Positions 20,292-31,265 of a stretch of DNA of 64,000 nt are shown piece after piece (position 1 is the first letter of the stretch; every line of letters begins with the position of its first letter). The stretch comes from Rhizomys pruinosus. Lineage: Eukaryota > Chordata > Mammalia > Rodentia > Spalacidae. The DNA lies in NCBI GenBank assembly GCA_009823505.1, contig VZQC01007977.1, forward strand, positions 971,333-1,035,332, given 5' to 3'. The notes beneath the pieces are model-generated. The model was not told the DNA's origin. It saw only the letters and a list, made by a program, of their open reading frames with translations, and did not search any database. The translations under genes were made by a program, and so were the position numbers.

Positions 20292-23200
20292 TTGAATCCC
20301 CTGGCCAACATCTCCTGGTAGAATAATCCATTGTTGATGTCAGACTCCTGTATTAATATATTTTGCTAAGCGCAAGCTTAAGGAGGACTTTAGCATTTAT
20401 ATTTTGTCTGAATAGGGAGAATAATCCTTTTCACAGTTTCTTATGTCCATTAGTCAATTAAAGAGGCAGTTTTTACCGATTTACAAGAGAATCTCTTATA
20501 ACAGCTGGCTCCAATCTTCAGCTGGAGAACGACCTCATCACATCATATTTCTCCTTATTCTATGGGGGGGAATTAAGAAAGCCTCTTGTATTAAAAACTT
20601 TGCGGAGGCACGTAGAAGGTAAGCTTGGTTAGTAATCATTAAAAATAGTTTTACTAGTAGGATCCACAAGGGGCCTGATGTTTGTAGCAATCTGAGGGCT
20701 TTTCTTCCCTTCAATGCCCAGAGGAGTCAGTCCTCCTGCTGGCACTTTCTGGTACATCCACTCACTGCAAAGCTGCATTTTTCTTTCTCAGCCATTAAGT
20801 TGGTGATACTCTGGCCTGTTTGAACATACAAACCCTTTCCCATAGTAGCTTTGAGATTTGGGTTGCAGGGTTTTTTGACAAAAAGTTTCATATCTATCTG
20901 TTATCCCCCCTTTTTTATTTTAGGTGTTTTTACGCAGAGTCTCAAAAAAGCAGTTGTATTATTACATACCTATAGGTTGGAATCAAAGCGCAGATTTCAC
21001 CAAATTCCAGCCCAGTGGCTGTTTTGGGTTACTGTATGTGGTTATCTTGGGAAACAAACTTATTTTTAAATTAAAATCATTCTATAGGGAAAAGATTGCT
21101 ACCAGGTGATTTTATATGACAGCAAAATTATAGAGAAACATTTTTGTTTATACCAATCCCAAAGTAATGGTTGTATACAGTTTTTAATTTAAAGCTAATG
21201 TGGACAACAGCAATTTATATCACCAATTAACTCAGATGCATATTGTTTTTATCAGCCTTTAACCCAATGTTGTTTAATATACACATATTTACTTTTACTT
21301 AATCCTAAAACACCATGTACCGCCAGACAGAGTTCTGGGAAAAAACTGGACGATACTTTGTTGAAACTACGTTCATTTAAATATTGCCACCAATCGAATA
21401 TTACATCCGTTCGTCCCTCCCCCTCACCCCTCCCACCCTCTGACATAGTCACCCATTTCAGTCAGTTTTTGAGCAAATCTTCTGTTGTTGTTCTTTTAAT
21501 ATTGATCCCTCTCTGCAAAGAAATATTTAAAACTGGGTTATTGGTACTAGCATCACATATGAGAATACCCATTTTGTTGTTTGTTTTTCTGGGACTGTGT
21601 TACTTCACTTACATGATGTCTTCTAGCTCCATCCATTTACCTGCAAATTCATGATGTTGTCTTTCTTTACCGCTGCATAGAATTCCCATTGTGACATGTA
21701 CCACATTTTTCTCTATCCACCGTCAAGTTGAGGGGCATTTGGGTTGGGGGCATTCCAGTTTTTTCGCATATTGTGAACAGAGGCAATAAATATAGCTGTG
21801 CATGTATCTGCTTTGCCAGTAAGATGAGTCTTGTGGGTATAACCAGGAGTGTGGGACTGGGTTCAAATGGCCAGGCTACATTTGAGTCTTCAAGGTTTCT
21901 TCCAAGGTTTGTTTTCATAGTGGCTGCACAAGTTTACATTCCCACCAGCAATGGATGATGTCCCCTTTCCCACACCCTCTCCAGCACTGGCATAATTTTG
22001 TTTTCTTGATCCTAGCCAGTCTTACTGGGAGATAAGGTGGTATCTTAAGGTGGTTTTAATTTGCATTTCCTTAATATTAGCGGATGTTGAACACTTCTTA
22101 AGGGCATTTTCTCATCCATCTCTAAATTCCTTCTTCTAGGAAGGTCTCTGTTCAGATCTTTGCTCCATCTTCTGAGTTTCAATTTGTTTTCTTTCTTCTT
22201 TGTTTTTCTGAGTAGCTTGTTATACTCTGGAAATTAATGCTTTGTCAGATGTATCTGCGTGAATTTTTCCTCCCATTCTGTGGGTTTTCTCTTCCACTTC
22301 CTTTATTGTTCCTTTGATGTACAGAAGCTTTTGAGTTTAATGAGGTTCCCATTTGTCATTGTCAATCTTATTTCTTGTCAGCTGCTGTCTGATTTAAGAA
22401 GTCTTTTCCTACGCCTTATGTCTTACATTGTAGTCTTTGCCAAGTTTTTCTTCAATCACCTCCAGAATTTTGGATTTCACGTTGAGTTCTTTGATCCATC
22501 CAGAATTGACTTTGTACAGGGTGAGAGTAGGGCTTTAATTTTATTCCTCTACAAGGTGGTGGTGATCCAGTATTTTGGCCAGAACCATTTGCTGAGATGC
22601 TGTCTTTCCTGCAATGTATCTTCTTGGCCTCTCACTTTCAAATAGATGGCTGAAATTGTATTGGTGCTCAGGTCTGGATCTTCAGTTTTATTCCATTGGA
22701 TCAACTGGTCTAATGTTTTGTGCCAGTACCAAGCTTTTTTATGACTTAATTAGCCCTGTAGTTATAGTTTGATGTCTGGTTTAGAGATACCCCCTGTGTA
22801 TTGCTTCTTTCGCCCAAGTTGCTTTGCTATTCGCGGGTCTTCTGTTTTTTTTCCAAAATTTGTGCTGATATTGAGTTTATTGCACTGTGATCTGAAAAAA
22901 CGATATTCATTCAGTCTGTTTGATGTATATTTGTTAGCGGTGGTGGGTTTCCCTGATGTCCCAGTAATTGATCCATTAGGGATGTTCCGTGGGGTGCTTG
23001 CAGGTACCGAAAGTGTATTTACATACTCGACTGTTTGTGGTGGTGAAATTATTCAGAATTACGATGTTCTGTGAGTCTCATTTGGGTGTGTATTCTCGTA
23101 TCAATTTCCAGTTTCCCAGACTGTCGTTTCTCTGTTTATCATTTGTCCTTTGATCTGTCTAAAGGACTTAGTGGAGGTATTGAAGTCCCCTACTTTAGGG

Positions 23201-25317
23201 TGTGCTGGGGGTTCAATCTGCCTTGAGTCACTGAGAGTTGTCTTTAACATCAAGTTTGGCGCGTGCACTGCATTTGTGCATGATTATTCATGATTACTCA
23301 GAGATCTTCATCATCGAATTTGTTCCTTGATATCAGATATAATGGCTTCTTTGTCTATCTGATTTGTTTTTGCTTGAAGGGTCTATTTTGTCTGATATTA
23401 GGAAAGATAGCGACAACCGCCTTTTCTTTTGTACCTTTTTGGCTTGGAAGTGTTTTCTTCCAATCCCTTCACACGCTTAAGGTTGTGGCTGTCCTGTGAG
23501 GAAAAATTGAGATGGTTTTCTATGCAAGACAGCCATTATAGCGATGGTGTTCTTCCTAACCATAATCACATTACTACCAGTCTTATGCCTATTTGATCGG
23601 GGAGACGGTCAAATCCCTTAATATTTTAAGGTTATAATTGATATGTTTGTGCTTGAGTCTACTACAATGCTATTTATTTAGTTAGTTAGATATTTTTTGT
23701 CCACCACATTTTTTAATTGATTTTATTTATTTATTATTTTAATATTTTTATTAGTTTCTTTTTTTTCTCTTAAGGCCATGATGAGGATAGTTGCCTCTCT
23801 CTTCTTGCCCTTTTTTGAATGCCTTCTCGATGCCTGTCTGTGAAGGAAGTTTGGTTTTCTGGACATGTTTTCTTTCAACTTTTTTATGTTATGGTAAGAT
23901 TTTCTCTCTCCTTCAACTCTTTTTTTTTTTTTTTTTTTTTTTCTGGATAAAGTATTCTGGGTGGGCATCCATAGTCTTTTAATACTGGGAAAACTTTATG
24001 CCATGTTCTTCTGGCTTTTCTTTCATGGTTTGCTGGTTGAGAATTGTCAGTTGTATTTCTGATGTGTTTCCCTTTTGTATGTGACTTTGTTTTTCTTTTG
24101 TTGCTGCCTTTTAGAATTTTAATCTTTGTGTTTTTGGGGATTTCTAGCATTTTTTTGACTGTGATGTGGTGTGGGGAATTTGTTTTCGGATCTTGTCTAT
24201 TTGGAGTCCTGTGTCCTTCTTGTATTTGAATAGGTATGTCTACTTCTTAGTTGGGGAATTTCATCTATTATTCTGTTTGAAGATCTGATCAATACTATTC
24301 TCTTGAGATTCTTCTCCTCTCTCTCGTATTCCTATGATGTGGAGGTTTGATCTTCATAGTGTCCCATATTTTTGGTTGTTCCAGTTTTGTTTGATTTTTA
24401 AATTTTCAATAATCTTTTCTATTTGAGGTTTTTAGGTGCTCTGTGTTATCTCCAAGATCTGATATTCTTTGTATCTGCTTCCTCCATTCTATTTCTGAGG
24501 CTTTTCCCTTTCCTTTCTTTCCTGGTTGATAAGCTGTTCTATTTCCTTTTTTCATTTTCATCCTGGTCGATTTCCTAATATATCCAATTTCCCTTTATTG
24601 GAGATCCCCTCTCAATCATCATTCTGGTGATTCCTTCTTCATTGGTTGGCTTCCTTTTTTTTTTTTTTCTGTTTTGGTCAGTTTTTTTGAATAGGTTTTT
24701 TTCTCTCTTCTTCAATTCTGGAGGTTGTCAATCTGCTTCGGCTTTAGTTTGTTATTTAAAATTTGAGGCATTTTAAAAATGTCCCCTCCTCTTTTTTTTT
24801 TTACTTATCAAAGGTCCTTTTTGAGATATTTTCTTCTCTCTCTTCTATCTATCTCTGAATTCTTCTTTATGTTTCTTTAATTTCTCTGCGTAGGTCTCCA
24901 ATTATCACTTACTAAGGTCTGTTTCTGGGGTCACCTCCAGTGGGACCCGATTGTAGTTGTCTCCTACCGGGTTGGTAGAGCTTGGTGCGCTATTATCCTG
25001 CACCTTTCCATTGTTGTCTCTTCGTCGTATGGTCCCTGGCATGTGGGTTTCCCTTTTGTGATTCAAATCTCAAAAATGGTTAATTTATCAGTGATTGAAG
25101 GACTGGAATCTTCTTTTATTATCTGCTTGGCTTTCCTTCCAATGCTTTTTTTTGTTTGCCCTTTCCTTCATTCCCTCCTCCTTGTTTATGGAGTGTTGAC
25201 TTGTCTAGGTTTCAGGCTTTCACTTTTGTTTATATATTGGATACTGGAAGTCTCTTCCTTTCCTGTTCTGAATGTTCTCTTAATCCACTGGATACTCTCT
25301 CCTCAATTCCAGTTGTT

Positions 25318-25337
25318 GGGTGGGGTAGGGGGCGGGG
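25318..25337 (+). other. G-quadruplex motif at L1 5' UTR
   Basis: Four G-runs of 3 to 5 bases with loops of 1, 2 and 1 bases (25318-25337). A second group of G-runs lies at 25472-25497. Both flank or lie within the L1 promoter monomers. The motif is clear; folding is inferred. Confidence 0.6.
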
Positions 25338-25361
25338 TGTATTCCTGACTTAGCCTATGCC

Positions 25362-25710
25362 CTGGTACCTGCCTGGAGCAGTGGTGGGCTGCTCCTGACC
25401 CCTGGCGCAGGACCAGACTATGGCGCCTGAGCCTGACCCCAAACCCAGGACCTCTTGCCACTTCCAACTACGGGGGTACGGGGGTCGGGGGGTGGGGTTA
25501 GCGGGGCTTAGGGGTCCAATCTAGGTCTGCCAGCCACTGGCCCCTCTGCCACAACTCAGAAAATCAATTGTCCAGCACCCGTGGGTCAATGCCCTAAGTT
25601 TTTACCTGCCTGGAGCAGTGGTGGGCTGCTCCTGACCCCTGGCACAGGACCAGACTATGGCGTCTGAGCCTGACCCCAAACCCAGGACCTCTTCCCACTT
25701 GGGGAAATTT
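25362..25710 (-). promoter_or_regulatory. L1 5'-UTR promoter monomers
   Basis: The block 'cctggagcagtggtgggctg' through 'aaacccaggacctctt' recurs at 25372 and 25609, a period of 237 bases, with the second copy partial. Each copy has a 'tatggcg' core (about 25419 and 25657) that resembles the YY1 site of L1 promoters. Tandem monomers at the 5' end are how several rodent L1 families drive transcription. GC content is higher than in the surroundings. Activity is inferred. Confidence 0.7.
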
Positions 25711-25714
25711 TTTA

Positions 25715-26745
25715 TGATTACAGAATTTGATGCATAGGAAAATATACCTTAGAGAAGGCAGCAGAATAGTGTTGCTAGGAAGGCGAGGCTTCAGGATAAA
25801 CAGTGCAGGATATTCCTGATTTGGAAAAGAGAATGTTAAAGCAGCAACTCTGCATGATCGCTGGCTTATGGACTCAGGAGGAAAAAATTGGAGGTTTCTT
25901 GACTGTCTCCTTTTCTGTTCCTTTTTCTATGTCAGAAAACATGTTCCCCAGTGCACATCTTTCTACCTACTGTCCAGTTGACTTCTTGACATATTTGGTA
26001 GCTCGATTTAAAAGAAAAGTCTTGTGCCTTTTCAGCCTCCAGCATTGTTGAGAAGGCAATGGCTAAGAGCAGAGGAGGGGAAGCAGAAGGAGGACCGTTC
26101 AACAAAAGCCTTGTGCTTTCACAAGAGAGTTCCTGCGACCTCTACTTGACCTTCTAGCTGCCAAAGAATTTCGCAGTTTTTGGCATCTTATTTTAAATGG
26201 ATTAAGTCACTTTTGAAATCATCCAATACTTGATATACTTAGTCACCAAACTCTGGTTTAAATTGTACTCCATACTGAGTCTGCATATTATTTAACTAAC
26301 TTAAAACTCTTTATGTACTTTTGAGCTGTTGTGTTCTATGTGCCATAAGGCAGAGAAATGAGAACCTGTAAGGAAATTCATATACAGTTGTCACCTTAGT
26401 AAGATGAGGGTTTAAAAATCAGAAAAGCTCTGGTGTGTCACCATGCGTTCTTCCCTTTCTCTTACTTAATTTACTTAATGCATGCTCTGTGCTGTTATAA
26501 GAGCTTGCCTTGGAGTGCTTTCTATCTTCAAAACCTCTTCTTGCCTCTGCAAAGCTCCATTCTCTCTAGTTCCTTCTGCAGCAAAACCTTCAGAGAATTA
26601 AGGCCTGTGTACCTGCAGTCTCTAATTTATCTCTCCAAATCTGTCTTAAATAAATGTAAATTAGGTTTTGCTTTATCAAGACCATTCTTTTCAGTGAACT
26701 TGTTGCTAATTCATGGGTCAGTTCTCAGACTGCAGCCCACCTAAC
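25715..26745. other. Unique-looking sequence, no gene seen
   Basis: 5' flank of the L1, ordinary composition. The 82- and 103-codon plus frames have no recognised motif. Confidence 0.4.
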
Positions 26746-26749
26746 CCAG

Positions 26750-26828
<79 letters not shown>
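26750..26828. repeat. (CT)n(CA)n compound microsatellite
   Basis: About 22 CT units change directly to about 17 CA units. Confidence 0.95.
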
Positions 26829-26829
<1 letters not shown>

Positions 26830-26830
<1 letters not shown>

Positions 26831-27462
26831 ATTCACAGCTTCTAGGACACTGCCCTCCTTGGCTTCTTCCTACACCTCAGTCCTTGTCAGGATCTTTTCT
26901 CATTTCTGGACCCTTTCCAACAGAGGGCCCCAGGGCTCAACTTTAGGTCTTATTTATGAATATTTACCCTTTGGGTAATTTCATCTGGTCTCAATGTTTT
27001 ACATGGCATAAGATTCATTTCATAGGATCATGGTTGCAAATTATTACCAACTTTGTGTTTAAAATCCACATAAATCATAGTTTTAAACCAAGAAAATCTC
27101 TCAGAAAATCCTGGGGTGAAGGCTGTTACAAAGCCAGGGGACTGGCCCTATATGCCACGTGGCCTCAGGTCAAGGACAGACAGAACACTCACGGCTGCTA
27201 CTTCTGACATATCAGGAAGAGCTCCCAGAACACTTCTGCCCATCCATGAATAGGCTGAGTTCTCATGAAAGAGGTGGACCTCCTCTGCACTGGTGGAGAT
27301 ATGGCGAGCTGTAGACGAGATTCCCATATGGAGGTTAGAAGAGGTGAACCCCAATGACGCTTCAATAATCATCTTTGAACAACTGGGAACAAACTATACT
27401 TGGCATTCTTCTAAGACTGTATTATCGCATAAGACTCATTTTATTTCTAAGGTTTTTTTTTT
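26830..27462. other. Sequence without recognised feature
   Basis: No gene or repeat family recognised apart from the T-run at 27453-27468 that forms part of the next SINE's target site. Confidence 0.4.
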
Positions 27463-27473
27463 TTTTTTGTCTA

Positions 27474-27711
27474 GGGCTAGAGAGCAGCTCAGGGGTTAAG
27501 AGCACTGTCTGCTCTCGCAGAGGACCCAGGTTCCATCCCCAGTACTCACACAGCAGCTAACAACCATCCATAACTACAGGGCCAGGGGATCTGATGCCCT
27601 CTTCTGACCTCCTCAGGCATTGCACAACATGGATACATCTACCTACATGCAGGCAATACATTTGTACACATAAGATAAAAATAATAAAAATAAAACAAAT
27701 ACATAAAAAGA
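27474..27711 (+). mobile_element. B2-like SINE with TSD
   Basis: Body 'gttaagagcactgtctgctc', 'ctcttctgacctcctcaggc', and an A-rich tail. It is flanked by the direct repeat 'ttttttgtcta' at 27463-27473 and 27712-27722, which fixes both ends. Confidence 0.9.
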
Positions 27712-27734
27712 TTTTTTGTCTAAACTGATCTTTT

Positions 27735-28450
27735 TAAAATGAAATATTTTTATTGATGTTTTGTGTTTCATACAACATTTTTCAGTTCAGTTTAGACATA
27801 TTCCCCTTTTCCATGCCCCCCACCCCATCCCAGTTCATACATTCTGCCATACATGCCTTGCATCTTTTTCTCAGTCTTTTTCAAGTTTTTCTCTGCAGAG
27901 GTTTGTTGTTTTGGGCAGAAGTTAACTGTTTCAGTCAGTTCTTTGACCCAGTCCTACTGTTGTTGTTCTCTCCTATTTGTATTGCTCCAAAATATGCCTT
28001 TATATTCATCACATATATTCTAAAATTATGACCTCTGAAAATAGACTGTATGTTAATTCCAAAATATATTTAGGAATTCACATTTTTCCCTTTAATTTTA
28101 TATTACTCTAAAATATGAATACATACTCTCCACCCATATACCACAATTACAAAGTCTGAAAATAAGTCAATTCTAGAGCCTGTTAAAGGATTCACATTAT
28201 AACAGCACAGTTGCTTTCAGATAAAAAGAAATGTAGCATTAATGCTGCTCAGTTTGCCTTTCAACTAGGGATTTGGTGCTAGCATCCACAAATGAGGGAT
28301 ACCATTCGTCGTTTGTTTTTTTGGGACTATGTTACTTCAGTTAACATATTATCTTCTAGTTCCATCCATTTACCTGCAAAGTTCATGATGTCATCTTTCT
28401 TTACCGTTGCATAGAATTCCATTGTATAGATGTACCACATTTTCATTGTC
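27735..28450 (-). mobile_element. L1 3' end including ORF2 terminus
   Basis: Terminal 'tttttattgatgttttgtg', C-rich tract, 3' UTR to about 28260, then antisense of the ORF2 C-terminus ('ttctttaccgttgcatagaa' is the end of the 'MEFYA' region). It is 5' truncated at about 28450. Here the 3' UTR is only about 0.5 kb, against 2.2 kb in the L1 at 19262-25710. Confidence 0.85.
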
Positions 28451-28561
28451 CAAAGTGATCTTCTTTAATTATAATAGAAAATAAATTAAACTTGTGCTTT
28501 TTCTTTTTTTTCTCCTTTAATGTATTTGCTTATTCAAAAGCTTAATAAAAATATGACACCT

Positions 28562-28798
28562 GGGGCTGGAGAGATGGCCTAGCGGTTAAGAGCACCGACT
28601 GCTCTTGCAGAGGACCTGGGTTCGATCCCCAGCACCCACATGGCGGCTGAGAACCGTCTGTAACTCCAATTCCAGGAGAACTCCAGTTCCAGGGGAATCC
28701 GACACCCTCTTCTGACCTCCGCGGCATTGCACGACACGGGTGCACAAACCTACATGCAGACAGTACATTCATATACATAAATAAATAAAGTTAAAAAA
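28562..28798 (+). mobile_element. B2-like SINE with TSD
   Basis: A very well preserved copy with intact A and B boxes and tail 'cataaataaataaag'. It is flanked by the direct repeat 'atgacacct' at 28553-28561 and 28799-28807. One of the youngest SINEs in the window. Confidence 0.95.
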
Positions 28799-28807
28799 AT
28801 GACACCT

Positions 28808-29815
28808 AAGTCTCTGAAGGGAAAGGAATCTCAGTTGTGGGAGCAAGGGGTCTAATATCTGGCATAATCAAATATAGGATCTTCTGGAAGTGGGCTGGTA
28901 TTTTGGGGTGATAACCAAGAAGAAATGAAATCTAATTTTGAGGTCCAAATAATAGTCTCATACTCCAAAGTTCTGGCACAAACCCAATCTACTTGACTTT
29001 CTCCCCTGGCTTCTGTGGGACGAAGGGTCTGCAGCTGGGCTGTGTGGGCAGCTATGCCGGCCGGAAGGGCTCTGGCTGCGCAGAGGGAGCCCTCACCTTT
29101 GTCTCTGTTTTCTTGCTTTTTCAGGAAGGAGTTTTCCCAGATGCTACTACCATATAATCCATTGGTAATTTATCATGGATTCTTGTTGAAACTTTTTCAT
29201 TTGTCTTTTCTATTAGCCATGCAATTAGCAAGGCTAAAAATGTTTATGACATTTTCCAGCTGGGAAATATGAACTTCAGAGAGCTAAACTCTGGCTAGTC
29301 CAAGAAGAGGGAAGTGAAACTTCCAGTTCTGAACAAAACCAGGCTTGTTCGTCATATCTTGGACCAGATTCCCTTGAGCCCTATTTCTATGTTGGAATTG
29401 AGTGTGTAGTGAATATTTGCATGAAGCAAGAGTTGAGACAGTTTTCTTCTCCTTTCTTTATCTGCCAAGATTTAAAGCTTCACTCTATCCATAAACACAT
29501 TTTACTTTTTATTAGCAGAAACCTTTTCATTTCCCACTTAAATAAAAAAAGAGAGCTTATCCTGTAGGCCCATGATGAGCATACTGTAAATGGGCAGTTG
29601 TGAAATGAAGACTTACTGTGTCGAGAACAGTGGGAGATTGAGATGACTGTGTTTTATAAACCACGTTAAGACTTTCCAAACAAATAACAGAAATGATTTT
29701 GTTTCTTCTTCACTGGTGCAGGGAAGCTGTTTACTTAAATTTTCAAAAGAGCAGGACTTCGCTCCTCAAGGTCACAGAAAGAATGACATTGTTTTCCTTT
29801 TAATTAATGAATTTA
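28808..29815. other. Unique-looking sequence, no gene seen
   Basis: No recognised repeat. The segment 29000-29110 is more GC-rich ('atgccggccggaagggctct') and has an 85-codon frame (29015-29272) without known motifs. I cannot support an exon. Confidence 0.4.
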
Positions 29816-29819
29816 AGTT

Positions 29820-30050
29820 ATACACATATATGAAGGGCAGGAAAGTAGAAAGGGGACAAGGAGAAGATTAAAGGGAGGGGAAGAGGAATAGGAGATGGCA
29901 GCGGAGTCACACCAATGTGAAAGCAGGGGTGGGAGGCTATTTGGGGATGAAGGGGACCAGTTGGGGAGAGAACGGTGGGAGTGTAATGACCCATACGCAT
30001 GAGAATGTTGTAGCGAAACCCACTACTCTGATAGCTAAAAATAGAAAAGG
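29820..30050 (+). mobile_element. Possible old L1 3' end, purine-rich
   Basis: A 200-base purine-rich G/A tract ('aggggacaaggagaag...gggaggggaagagga') followed by an A-rich tail resembles the terminal polypurine part of an old rodent L1. No coding part is attached, so the call is tentative. Confidence 0.4.
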
Positions 30051-30326
30051 AAGGAATTCTTAATTTCCCCTAAAGTTTGTGAACTCTAACTTCACTTTCC
30101 AGTCTTTACTCACACAATAACTTTTGCAAACTCTTGCTTTTTTCTCCGAAGGGTTTTATTTGCTTCACCCAATTCCTTCTCTCGTGAATGGTGTTTTTGT
30201 ACAAGACTGTGTGTACTTTCATGTAGGTGCAAGTTAATGAAATCTGTAAGTTCGACATTGTTCACTCATGAACGAGCTTGGAATAATGAAGAGCTCTGGT
30301 TCTGGGGCTGCTCTTTAATTCTGTGA

Positions 30327-30475
30327 TTGTCAGTAGCTCCGTGGCTTTTGGCACAATGGAGTGCGCTTTGGCGCCCTTCTCCCACTGTCTGGTCTGTGAT
30401 TGTCAGTAGTTCCCTTCTCCCACTGTCCAGTCTGTGATTGTCAGTAGTTCCCTTCTCCCACTGTCCAGTCTGTGG
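30327..30475. repeat. 38-bp minisatellite, about 2.6 copies
   Basis: 'ctgtgattgtcagtag' followed by 'ttcccttctcccactgtcc' repeats with period 38; the first unit carries an inserted variant segment. Confidence 0.85.
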
Positions 30476-30565
30476 CCCACTTTGGTGCCACTTATGTAGT
30501 AGTTCTCTAGGGGGAGCTACTTTTTAGGTGGTGATGGGGAAGAAATAGGAATCCCTTTTTGGGGG

Positions 30566-30925
30566 GCTAGTCAATGGCTCAGCAGACAAAGGCCTTTGTT
30601 GCACAAGTCTGATGATTAGTGTTTGATTCCCGGAACTCGTGTGTGAAGCCAGGGGTGGCGGTACACAGGTGTAATCTCAGCACGAGTATGGAGAGATGAG
30701 AGACAGAGACAGGAGAGTGGACCAGTAGCTTCCTGGCAGCTAACCTGGAGTGTGCAGTGTGGCAGAAGAAACAAGAAGAGAGATCTTGTCTCAACAAGGT
30801 GGAAGCAGAGAATCAACTCCTAGACGTTGTCCACAACCACATCTGACATCTCTCTGTCTCTGTCTCTCTCTTATACTCTAAGTAAGTAAATAAATAAATA
30901 AATAAATATCCCTTTTAGGACAACT
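30566..30925 (+). mobile_element. B4-type SINE
   Basis: ID-like head 'ggctagtcaatggctcagca' is followed by B1-like 'gccaggggtggcggtacaca' and 'gagagatcttgtctcaac', then a (TCTCTG) patch and an (AAAT)n tail at 30886-30907. This head-to-tail fusion defines B4. Confidence 0.7.
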
Positions 30926-30927
30926 AC

Positions 30928-31062
30928 AGCCTTTGTTTTTCTTTACTAAGGCAGGGTTCCTCTATGTAGCCTAGGCTGGCTTCAAATTTATTATCTCCTT
31001 GCCACTATTTCCTGTGTGCTAAGATTTAAGATTTACAGGCTTATGCCACCACATAACATAAT
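30928..31062 (-). mobile_element. B1 SINE, old
   Basis: 'aaggcagggttcctctatgt', 'agcctaggctggcttcaaat' and 'tacaggcttatgccaccaca' keep the order of an antisense B1, with an extra short duplication ('aagatttaagattta'). Confidence 0.65.
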
Positions 31063-31080
31063 TTTTAGCGAAATATTTAC

Positions 31081-31082
<2 letters not shown>

Positions 31083-31121
<39 letters not shown>

Positions 31122-31265
31122 CACATGAGTGCAGGTGCCAGCAGAAGCCAGGAGTGGCTGTCAGATCCCTTGGAGCTGGGGTTAAGGACACCCGAGTCAC
31201 TTGTGAACTACCTGACATGGGATCTCTGGATGCACTCTTAGGCACCAAGTCGTCTCTCAGCCTAC
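31083..31265 (-). mobile_element. B3/B2-like SINE with (GT)n tail
   Basis: A (GT)n tract (31083-31117) followed by 'gccagcagaagccaggagtg' and 'cttggagctggggtta' matches an antisense B2/B3 body; the tRNA-like end is eroded. Confidence 0.65.

Larger units (their letters stand above)
19262..25710 (-). mobile_element. Minus-strand L1 with both ends, degraded, internal deletion
   Basis: Read right to left: tandem 5'-UTR monomers (25710 to about 25340), an ORF1-like region (to about 23700), the endonuclease part of ORF2 (about 23700-22865), the C-terminal third of ORF2 (about 22860-21560) and a long 3' UTR of about 2.2 kb. An L1 of this kind should have about 4.9 kb of ORF1 plus ORF2; here only about 3.6 kb lies between the UTRs. 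The break is near 22862, where C-terminal sequence jumps to endonuclease-region sequence, so most of the reverse transcriptase is missing. No frame longer than about 130 codons survives, so it cannot move by itself. Indels from poor sequence quality inflate the damage. Confidence 0.8.

Noticed and set aside
22259..22645. 128-codon plus frame
   Set aside because: Antisense of L1 ORF2.
29000..29110. GC-rich first exon or CpG island
   Set aside because: Only about 100 bases with few CpGs; no promoter motif or splice donor that I can defend.
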